This document shows positions 22,497 through 29,360 of a stretch of 64,000 bases of DNA, piece by piece. A model generated the notes under the pieces. That model was not told the origin of the DNA, ran no database searches, and saw only the letters and a program-made list of their open reading frames with translations. The stretch is from Planctomycetaceae bacterium (lineage in GTDB: Bacteria; Planctomycetota; Planctomycetia; Pirellulales; Lacipirellulaceae), in assembly GCA_002702655.1 (NCBI GenBank), contig PABB01000038.1, forward strand, positions 62,001 to 126,000, read 5' to 3'. Every line of letters starts with the position of its first letter. Positions within the stretch are counted from its first letter, which is position 1. A program made the position numbers and the translations under genes.

Positions 22497-23480
22497 TTAC
22501 TGCGCGATGACGGGCTCTTCGTCGCTGACCTCGTAGTAGATCGCCTGCTGAGCGCCGTCGGCGCCCGGCTCCACCTCCACCGCGCCCGCCGGGTTCACTA
22601 ACGCGATCCCCCCGGGCGTCTGCCAGCTCACTTGCCGCACGTCGGCCGTGGCAGGCCGCAGACTCCTCGGCTGGCCCAGGGTGATCGGTTCGTCGCTGAC
22701 CGGAGGCAGGGGCTTGATGACCTGGCTCACGCGAAGCGGCGCCGGAGGTCGGCCGATCGGCGCGGCCGTGGCCGTGGGTGCGAAGCCGCGACCGCCGGCA
22801 GCGCCCAGCAGACTGGGCGGCAAGGCGGGCGGAGCATCGTCGCCCTGCAGGTTCGGCGCGACGGCCGGCTCAACGTTCATCGCCGGCTGCACGATGGAGC
22901 CTTCCGGCGCCACGGCCGGCAACGGCTGAACAAACGACGGCATCGGCGGCGGATCGTTGCGGTGGTTGGGGTTGGGGGGCGTCATCGCCACCCCGGCGGC
23001 GGCCGGCAGGCTCAGTTGCGCAGTCGGGTCGCTCGGCTGCTGGTCGTAGCCAAACGGGTCGATCGCGGGCGCACCTTCGCCGGGCCCCAGCGGTCCGGCG
23101 TCGTCGGCGCCAGGGCCAGGAATCGGACCGATCGGCGCTTCGTCCGATTCCACCGCTTCGTCGCCGGCTTTCTCGGCGCTGGTGGCGCCTTCCTTGGCCG
23201 GGTCGGGCAGGACGAGTCCGCCCAATTCATCTTCGGCTTCTTCGGCGTCCGTTCCCGCAGCAGTCGGCGTCGGCGCGACCTTTTCGCCCGGCCAAGGCCG
23301 CCAGTGGGTGTGGTACCACCCCCATTCGCGGCGATTGGGACGGCACGTGCCGTCGGCGGCGCATGGCGGCGGCGTGCAGCCGGTTGTGCCGTACGTCTCG
23401 GCGGCCGCGAGCGTCAGAATGATGCCGACGGCGAGCCAACTGGCACGCTTCGTCGCCATGGTGTGCAGCCAAGATCGCAT
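22497..23480 (-). CDS. Planctomycete-specific secreted Pro-rich protein
   Basis: A 327-residue exported protein of unknown function. After a signal-anchor-like N-terminus (TMATKRASWLAVGIILTLAAA) comes a short conserved block, CAADGTCRPNRREWGWYHTHWRPWPG, with two cysteines and many tryptophans. I recognise this as recurring in planctomycete proteins. The remaining ~240 residues are low-complexity, rich in Pro, Ala and acidic residues, and probably disordered. ATG 23480 was chosen because a Shine-Dalgarno (AAGGAA) precedes it and the signal segment starts there. It is followed by a strong terminator. The block may be an envelope-interaction motif; no function can be assigned. Confidence 0.75.
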   Translation of the reverse strand: MRSWLHTMATKRASWLAVGIILTLAAAETYGTTGCTPPPCAADGTCRPNRREWGWYHTHWRPWPGEKVAPTPTAAGTDAEEAEDELGGLVLPDPAKEGATSAEKAGDEAVESDEAPIGPIPGPGADDAGPLGPGEGAPAIDPFGYDQQPSDPTAQLSLPAAAGVAMTPPNPNHRNDPPPMPSFVQPLPAVAPEGSIVQPAMNVEPAVAPNLQGDDAPPALPPSLLGAAGGRGFAPTATAAPIGRPPAPLRVSQVIKPLPPVSDEPITLGQPRSLRPATADVRQVSWQTPGGIALVNPAGAVEVEPGADGAQQAIYYEVSDEEPVIAQ

Positions 23481-23650
23481 AGCCTGAGTTCCTTCCGATG
23501 GGCGGCGCGTCGCTGGGTCGAGTGCGGGGCCGCTACGAACTTGGTGAAAGGTTGGAATATTTCGCAATGCTGCGGTGGTTATGCCGGAGGCGGGTTCCCC
23601 TCCGGTCGCCGCGTCGGGCGGCCGGAGGGTCCCGTCAACTGGTCGCTACG

Positions 23651-24709
23651 CTAGAACGTGTTGGGCTGGCCGAATCGCACGATGCGGTTTGCCATGGAGG
23701 TCGACAAGCTGACGAAGCCCACGATCCGCTCGAACGGGTTGAGAATCTTGCCCACCAGGTTCGTGACGCGAGTCATCTTGTCTTCGGCGATGTACAACCG
23801 GTCGTTGGGCATCAATTGGTAGTTGGTCGCGGTCACGGCGCCCTGGGCGATCATGTCCCAGTCCACTGGCAGAATCTGCTCGCAGCCGACGCCGTTGGGC
23901 GCGGGACGAGCGATCCACATCTTCGTCGACGACACCTGCGACACGCCGCCCAGGTTGGCCACCGCGTCGAGCACTTTGTCGTTGCCGGTGATCGGGAACT
24001 TGACGACGTTGTCGCCCAGCCCGGCGCCCTGCGTGATGACGTAGTACACCTTGCTGTTGTAGGCGAGCACGTCGATGAAGATTTCGGGGTCTTCCAGCTT
24101 CTCGGTCAGTTTCTCTTCGATCGCGGCCTGGGCCTGCTCCAGCGTCATGCCGGCGACGTAGACCGAACCGTAGGTGCCCAGGTTGACCCGGCCGTCCATG
24201 GCCACCAGGTGCTGGCCGGTGATCATTTGGGCGCCCGAGGAGGAGATCAGCGAGATCGACACGTCGGCGTCGCTGAGAATTTTGCTGAGTTGCTTGCGGG
24301 CCTCGTCTTCCGCTTCCTCGATCGTCAGATTGACGACCTTCACGCGGCCGTAGGTCGGACCCAGGTTGACCGTGCCGTCGGCGTCGACGGAGTAAGCGTT
24401 GTCGATCGGCTGCTCGGGGAACGCCCCGGCGACGCGGACCAACAGCACATCGAACGTTTCGATGCGATGCGGGCTCTTGGGCACCAGCTTCACGCCTTCG
24501 ATCAGCAGAATATCCGGCGGCTCGATCACGTACCGCGGCATGGTGACCATTTCCAACTCCCGCGGTACGGGACTGGTGATGGGCGGCTCGTGCGGATCGG
24601 CCGGGTGCGTGTCGCGCGGGGCCATGTAGGCCGTGCAACCCGTGGAAGCAGCCAGAGCGGTCAGCAGCAGCAGGTGAATCCCGCGGCGGATCATTGGGCA
24701 CGCCTTCAT
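23651..24709 (-). CDS. Polysaccharide export lipoprotein (Wza/SLBB family)
   Basis: Outer-membrane polysaccharide export protein of 352 residues. The lipoprotein signal ends LLLLTALAASTGC (lipobox). A Poly_export domain follows (YVIEPPDILLIEGVKLVPK, YSVDADGTVNLGPTYGRVKV), then two SLBB-like repeats (AMDGRVNLGTYGSVYVAGMT with LEDPEIFIDVLAYNSKVYYVIT; then KFPITGNDKVLDAVANLGG). ATG 24709 (MKACPM) is used; ATG 24694 is equally possible. It is divergent from the exosortase gene and, with the BY-kinase-like protein at 26613, completes the export side of an exopolysaccharide system. Polymerase and glycosyltransferases are not in the window. Confidence 0.9.
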   Translation of the reverse strand: MKACPMIRRGIHLLLLTALAASTGCTAYMAPRDTHPADPHEPPITSPVPRELEMVTMPRYVIEPPDILLIEGVKLVPKSPHRIETFDVLLVRVAGAFPEQPIDNAYSVDADGTVNLGPTYGRVKVVNLTIEEAEDEARKQLSKILSDADVSISLISSSGAQMITGQHLVAMDGRVNLGTYGSVYVAGMTLEQAQAAIEEKLTEKLEDPEIFIDVLAYNSKVYYVITQGAGLGDNVVKFPITGNDKVLDAVANLGGVSQVSSTKMWIARPAPNGVGCEQILPVDWDMIAQGAVTATNYQLMPNDRLYIAEDKMTRVTNLVGKILNPFERIVGFVSLSTSMANRIVRFGQPNTF

Positions 24710-24820
24710 GTTCGTTCTCGCTAACTCGCACGGCGAGGTGACAAGTCGTCCCGCGAGTCGCCTCGTGAGAGGCCGCGCGGGATGCGCAACCGGCAGAGCC
24801 GGAGCGACGGTTACAATGGG

Positions 24821-24826
24821 TATAAT
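24821..24826 (+). promoter_or_regulatory. Possible -10 box (TATAAT) upstream of the exosortase
   Basis: A perfect TATAAT hexamer in a very GC-rich region, preceded by ATGGG. No good -35 hexamer lies at the right distance. If used, the exosortase transcript would carry a leader of about 420 bases. The segment 24840-25060 is rich in complementary GC blocks (for example CCGGT/ACCGG around GAAAG near 24936-24950). Confidence 0.35.
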
Positions 24827-25085
24827 CGTCAGGGTTTGACACCGACTTTGGGGGAATGCCAGGAAACGGCAAAAACGCCCTGCATGACGACCGCTGGCGG
24901 TGCTGGCGCCGCCGGCACGGGCCGTCTGGGCAATCCCGGTGAAAGACCGGCCGCAGCGGTCAGGCGGACACTCGCGCAAAGCGTCGCGCGATCGCGTGGA
25001 CGGCGCGATCCTCACGACCCCACCTGCGGCCGTAAGTGCTTGCTGCGCCAACAGGTTGCACCACGGGACCCAACGGCCAAACTGT

Positions 25086-25114
25086 TTGACAGGTTGCCAG
25101 CACGCGCGTATTCT
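25086..25114 (+). promoter_or_regulatory. Sigma-70-type promoter of the exosortase gene
   Basis: TTGACA (25086-25091), a 17-base spacer and TATTCT (25109-25114) give a good housekeeping-type promoter, with expected start near 25121 and a leader of about 130 bases before the exosortase ATG. Between 24710 and 25252 there is no credible gene on either strand. Confidence 0.55.
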
Positions 25115-25252
25115 CGAAACACAGCGGAGCGGGTTTGAGTCGACCGCAAGGTCGCCGTACCGAAAGCCTGCAGCCGCGGCGGCTCGTCCCTTGCAGCTAG
25201 CCCCGGATCATCCGCCTTCTCCCGAGACGACGCGCAAGCAGAGACCCCTTTC

Positions 25253-26194
25253 ATGGCATTTGGCAACGCTGATTCGCTCGACTGGACCGACGATATCCCG
25301 CTGGGCGAAAACGAGGCGCGGACCGCGTGGATCGTCTTCGGCGGACTGGTCGCCCTGACGGTGGCGGCCTACGGCAACATGCTGAGCTTCGCGTCGACGT
25401 TCTGGTCGAACGACCTCTATTCCCACGGCTGGATTGTGCCGTTGATCGCGGCCTATCTGTTCTGGGATCGCCGGCGTCCGCTGGTCGAAACAGAGGTCGT
25501 GGACCGCTGGATTGGCGTGGGCATCATTGCCGCCGGGTTGGGCCTGCGGCTGTTCGCCTCGCACATCAACAACAACTTCCTGGACCGGATCTCGTTCATC
25601 GCCGTGTTGCTGGGCTTGTGCCTGCTGGTCGGCGGCCGGTCGCTGTTGAAGTGGGGCGGGCCGGCCTTCGCCTTTCTGATCTTCATGTTCCCCCTGCCGT
25701 ATCAGGTGGAGAACACGTTCCTGATCAAACTGCTGGGCTGGGCCAGCCGAGCTAGCACCATCATCCTGCAGACCCTCGGCGTCGGCGCGGTGAAGGTGGG
25801 CCAAAGCATTAAGATCGACTCGCTCGAGCAGCCGCTGATCGTCGCCGAAGCGTGCAGCGGCCTGCGGATGCTGACTGTGTTCGGCGCCATGTGCGTCGCC
25901 GTGGCACTGATCATCGACCGCCCGTGGTGGGACCGACTGGCCGTGTTGGTCAGCGCCATTCCCATCGCACTGGCCAGCAATATCATTCGCATCGTCACGA
26001 CCGGCCTGCTGTACATGGCATTCCCCGAGTCGCAGACGGGCGGAACGTTGCACACCATCATTCACGACGGGGCGGGCTACGCGATGATGTTCATCGGCAT
26101 GGGCCTGCTGGGGCTGGAACTGGCGATCCTGCGACGGCTGACGATCCCTGTGGAAGCCGACGACTTCGCCCCCGCGGGAGCGGTCACTGCGTGA
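25253..26194 (+). CDS. Exosortase (PEP-CTERM sorting transpeptidase)
   Basis: Inner-membrane cysteine protease/transpeptidase that cleaves PEP-CTERM signals. The 313-residue polytopic protein has about eight hydrophobic helices and the catalytic triad in family order: C201 in VAEACSGLRML, R246 in ASNIIRIVTTG and H271 in TIIHDGAGYAMMF. It has no fused C-terminal EpsI domain. The neighbouring BY-kinase-like protein and Wza-like lipoprotein match the usual coupling of exosortases to exopolysaccharide loci. Its likely substrates include the four PEP-CTERM proteins at 9388-14610 and perhaps the flavoprotein at 14825. Confidence 0.93.
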   Translation: MAFGNADSLDWTDDIPLGENEARTAWIVFGGLVALTVAAYGNMLSFASTFWSNDLYSHGWIVPLIAAYLFWDRRRPLVETEVVDRWIGVGIIAAGLGLRLFASHINNNFLDRISFIAVLLGLCLLVGGRSLLKWGGPAFAFLIFMFPLPYQVENTFLIKLLGWASRASTIILQTLGVGAVKVGQSIKIDSLEQPLIVAEACSGLRMLTVFGAMCVAVALIIDRPWWDRLAVLVSAIPIALASNIIRIVTTGLLYMAFPESQTGGTLHTIIHDGAGYAMMFIGMGLLGLELAILRRLTIPVEADDFAPAGAVTA

Positions 26195-26612
26195 TCGCGG
26201 CCCCCTCGCCGCAGCCTGGCCGGGCCGCCGCGGCCCCGCCGAGCTGGCTGCGGGTCGGCAACGCACTCATTCAATGCACCTAGTTCCTGCACAACGGACG
26301 TGCGGGTTTTGACGGTTTGCCGGACGCTCGCGCTGCATGGGAGCAACGCGACGTTGCAAAAAGCCGACGCCGGCCGCCAGGGCTGGTCGCCGGCAGCAGC
26401 AGTTTTCCCCGGGAATTCGCCGCTGGGGCGGTTTGGTCCGCCGGTTGCTACCCCCTGGGGATACCGCCGCAGGTTCGCGGCTCGACACGCGGGAAACGCC
26501 CGCGAGCTGGCGCCTCGACCGCCCGCTCCGGCGACGACGCCCTCGTCCACCACCACTTGTGGGTTCCGACCCGCCTATCGGGCTGCACGCTCACTTTTCA
26601 GCGAGGCAATCA
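26195..26612 (+). other. Intergenic leader between exosortase and BY-kinase-like gene
   Basis: About 420 bases with no convincing gene. An open frame runs through part of it into the next CDS, but its amino-acid composition (Arg/Pro/Ala-rich) is unlike the real protein, so I place the start at 26613. There is no clear promoter; TTTTGACGG at 26309-26317 is a possible -35 without a matching -10. Co-transcription with the exosortase is possible. Confidence 0.4.
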
Positions 26613-29078
26613 ATGGCAAGTACTCACTCTGATTCAGCGACCACCGACGTGCTGGCTCCGCCGAACGACTCTCACGGCGGAGCGCTGGCTCTTCCGGAGA
26701 TGGCGTATCCGCTCCCCGCGGGCTACGGGGCGGCCCCGGCGCCGGCCAACGAATTGCTTTACGGCAGCTTCAATCAGAAGTGGCTGGTCAACTGCCTCCG
26801 TCGCCGCTGGCTGATGGCCGCGTTGTTGGGGGCGTTCATCGCGGGCCTGACCGGCCTGGCGTTGTGGTTGCTGTTCCCCGCGTCGTCGCGGACCAGCGCG
26901 TACTTGATGATGAATTTCGGCGACACGTCCGCCTTCGGCAATACGGAGAAGCCGCTCACGCAAAAGCAACTCGAGCAGGAGCAGCTCAGCCAGTTGACGC
27001 TCATCAAGAGCGCGACCGTGCTGAACGCCGCGCTCACGAAGCAGACGATTCGCGAACTGCCGGCGGTCATTTCCAACCAGCCCGACCCCATTCAGTGGAT
27101 GTTCGACGAACTGAAAGTCAGCTTCCCCAATGACGGCAAAGTCATGGAGGTCCGCTACGACGGCGACGAGAATCCCGAAGACATGGTCGACATCATCAAC
27201 GCGATCATCGATTCGTACTACACCGAGGTGGTCACCAAAGAACGCATCAACCGGCTGCAGTTGTCAGACGACTTGGAGAAGGTCGAACGAGAACTCACCA
27301 GCAATTTGTCAAAGAAGATGCAGACGCTGCGCGGCATGATCGAGACGGCCGACGGCGCCGATTCCGACACCGCGGAGATCGAGATCAAGACCCTGTTGGA
27401 CAAGATTCACTTCATCCAGGCCGAGTTGAGCAAGCAGGAGAAGACGCTGCTGGACAACGAGGTGATGAAGGAAGTCGCCATCCGCCAGGCGAGCAGCCCG
27501 GCTCGGATCGAAAACCTGGTGGCCGCGGCGCTCAGCGAAGACCCGATGATCGCCAACTACCAGTCGCAACTGTTCGAGATCGAAACCGCGCTGATGGCGC
27601 GGCAATCGATTGAGAAACGCCGCAATTCGCCGGAGGTGCTTCGCATGCAGCAGGCCAAGCAGCAAGTCGAAGCCATGATGCAGCAGTACCGCGCCAAGGC
27701 GGAACGCGAACTGCGCGAGCAGATTGCCAACATGCCGAACGAAGAACTGCAGGCGATCATCGCTCAGTACCGAATCGTCAAGGAAAAGACCGAGGCGACC
27801 ATCAACGAGATGGAAGAAGAGCTGAAGCAGTCGGAGGACGCGCTGCTGCGACTGGGCGCCCGCGATCCGGAAATCGAGATGCTGCAGTCGCAGATCGAGA
27901 ACGATCAGGAAGTCGTTCGCGAATTGGAAATCCGCCTGCAGCAGCTGAAGATCGAGCGTCAGGCTCGTGAAGCGGCCGGCGCCGAAACCGAGCGGCACGA
28001 AAAGGTGCAGATTATGCAGCCGGCCATGTCGCAGGAGAACATCAACAACATCGAGCGGGCGTCGATCGCCGGCATCGGCGGCTTGGCGGCGTTCGCGCTG
28101 ACTTGCTACGGCGTCGCGTTGGTCGAGTTCCGCAAGCGTCGACTCAACGGGCCCGACGACGTGGACGAAGGCCTGGGCATCCGCGTGTTGGGCGTGCTTC
28201 CCAGCACCTCGGCTCGCAAGTCGCTCGCCGGCGGGAGCCTGGTCGCCGCCCAGGTGGCTGAGTCCATCGACAGCGTGCGGGCGACGTTGATGCACGCTTC
28301 CACAAAGATGCGTCGTCAGATCGTGCTGATCACCAGCGCCGAAACGATGGAAGGCGCCACGACCGTGGCCGCCAACCTGGCGATGAGCCTGGCCCGCGCC
28401 GGTCGTCGCACGCTGTTGATCGACGGCGACCTGCGAGCCCCGTCGCTGCACGGCCTGTTTGGCCTGAACCTCGACGGCGGCTTCTGCGAAGTCTTGCGGT
28501 CGGAGATCGACGTCACCGACGCGGTGCAGACCACGCAAACCGAGAACTTGTGGCTGCTGACCGCCGGCGTCTGCGACCGCATCGCGGTGCAGAATTTGGC
28601 CACGGATCAGCTGGACCCGATCCTGGAGCAACTGCGTACGCAGTTCGACTTCATCATCATCGACGGTCCGCCAGTGCTGAAGATTTCCGACAGCCTGTCG
28701 CTAGGCCGACGCGTCGACGGCGCCATCTTGACGGTGCTTCGCGATCACAGCGAAGTTCGCAAGATCAACAAGGCCGTCGAGTTGCTGGACAGCCTGGGCG
28801 TGCGGATGATTGGCGCCGTGGTCAACGGCGTGCCGGTGCGAGCCGATCGCCGCGTGGCACGGCTGCAAGCCGGCGCCAGGCAGAAGCAACTGCCCGGCAA
28901 GGCGCCCAAGGCCAAGAAGGAAAAGAAGGCCAAGCCCGCCAAGCCGTCCCGCGCGGCCAAGCAGGACGAGCCAGCCGCCCCGTCAACGCCGGTCGCCGAG
29001 TTGGATCCGCTGGAGGAGCCCACCTCGCGCAACGCGGACATCGACATCGACGATTTCGAGATTGAGTTGGACGACTGA
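26613..29078 (+). CDS. Wzc-like polysaccharide co-polymerase/BY-kinase with degenerate Walker A
   Basis: An 821-residue inner-membrane protein of the bacterial tyrosine kinase (BY-kinase) architecture. The N-terminal Wzz-like part has TM1 at about 67-88, long periplasmic coiled coils at about 200-470 and TM2 at about 483-505. The C-terminal ATPase domain shows Walker A' LLIDGDLRAP (D604, D606) and Walker B FIIIDGPP (D684). The P-loop reads SAETMEGATTVAANL, with Ala582 where the invariant lysine should be. The C-terminal tail (from about 760) is Lys/Ala/Pro-rich and acidic and contains no tyrosine, so the usual Tyr cluster is absent. It probably regulates exopolysaccharide chain length without canonical kinase activity. 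ATG 26613 has GAGG upstream. Confidence 0.88.
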   Translation: MASTHSDSATTDVLAPPNDSHGGALALPEMAYPLPAGYGAAPAPANELLYGSFNQKWLVNCLRRRWLMAALLGAFIAGLTGLALWLLFPASSRTSAYLMMNFGDTSAFGNTEKPLTQKQLEQEQLSQLTLIKSATVLNAALTKQTIRELPAVISNQPDPIQWMFDELKVSFPNDGKVMEVRYDGDENPEDMVDIINAIIDSYYTEVVTKERINRLQLSDDLEKVERELTSNLSKKMQTLRGMIETADGADSDTAEIEIKTLLDKIHFIQAELSKQEKTLLDNEVMKEVAIRQASSPARIENLVAAALSEDPMIANYQSQLFEIETALMARQSIEKRRNSPEVLRMQQAKQQVEAMMQQYRAKAERELREQIANMPNEELQAIIAQYRIVKEKTEATINEMEEELKQSEDALLRLGARDPEIEMLQSQIENDQEVVRELEIRLQQLKIERQAREAAGAETERHEKVQIMQPAMSQENINNIERASIAGIGGLAAFALTCYGVALVEFRKRRLNGPDDVDEGLGIRVLGVLPSTSARKSLAGGSLVAAQVAESIDSVRATLMHASTKMRRQIVLITSAETMEGATTVAANLAMSLARAGRRTLLIDGDLRAPSLHGLFGLNLDGGFCEVLRSEIDVTDAVQTTQTENLWLLTAGVCDRIAVQNLATDQLDPILEQLRTQFDFIIIDGPPVLKISDSLSLGRRVDGAILTVLRDHSEVRKINKAVELLDSLGVRMIGAVVNGVPVRADRRVARLQAGARQKQLPGKAPKAKKEKKAKPAKPSRAAKQDEPAAPSTPVAELDPLEEPTSRNADIDIDDFEIELDD

Positions 29079-29106
29079 ATCCCGAATCATCACGCAGATT
29101 GACAAG

Positions 29107-29143
29107 CAGCCGGTGCGACGCGCGTCGCACCGGCTGTTTTTTT
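29107..29143 (+). terminator. Intrinsic terminator of the BY-kinase-like gene
   Basis: A 14-bp perfect stem (29107-29120 with 29123-29136; the innermost pairs must open to form the loop) is followed by seven T residues (29137-29143). It lies 29 bases after the stop codon and is oriented with the gene. Confidence 0.93.
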
Positions 29144-29162
29144 GCATGTAAAGACAATTGCA

Positions 29163-29239
29163 GGGTGGCTGGGGACGTAGCGCAGCGAAGCCCCCAGAGT
29201 ACGCCACTGGGGGTTCCCTGCAGTCATCCCCAGCCACCC
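29163..29239. repeat. Palindromic intergenic repeat, GGTGGCTGGGGAC family, copy 1
   Basis: GGGTGGCTGGGGAC (29163-29176) is matched by its reverse complement at 29226-29239 with one mismatch. Inside, CCCCCAG (29191-29197) pairs with CTGGGGG (29207-29213). A second copy with the same outer and inner arms occurs at 58340-58428, so this is a dispersed element and not a gene-specific hairpin. Confidence 0.85.
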
Positions 29240-29360
29240 CCTCCGTGTACAACGCGTCGGCACGCGACTGTCGCACGGGCATGCTCGGGCCGCTACCCGC
29301 CGCGCCGCCGGCGGAGTACGATAAACGGGGCCTGCTCGCCCGCCGCACTGTCTCGCCCGT

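Noticed and set aside
24900..25040. Cobalamin or c-di-GMP riboswitch-like segment (GGGCAATCC, GGTGAAAGACCGG, GCAGCGGT) upstream of the exosortase
   Set aside because: No B12 box downstream, the CCGC/ACTG core is shortened, and the conserved CGCAAAGCC of c-di-GMP-I is not in the right place. Kept only as a leader-structure observation.
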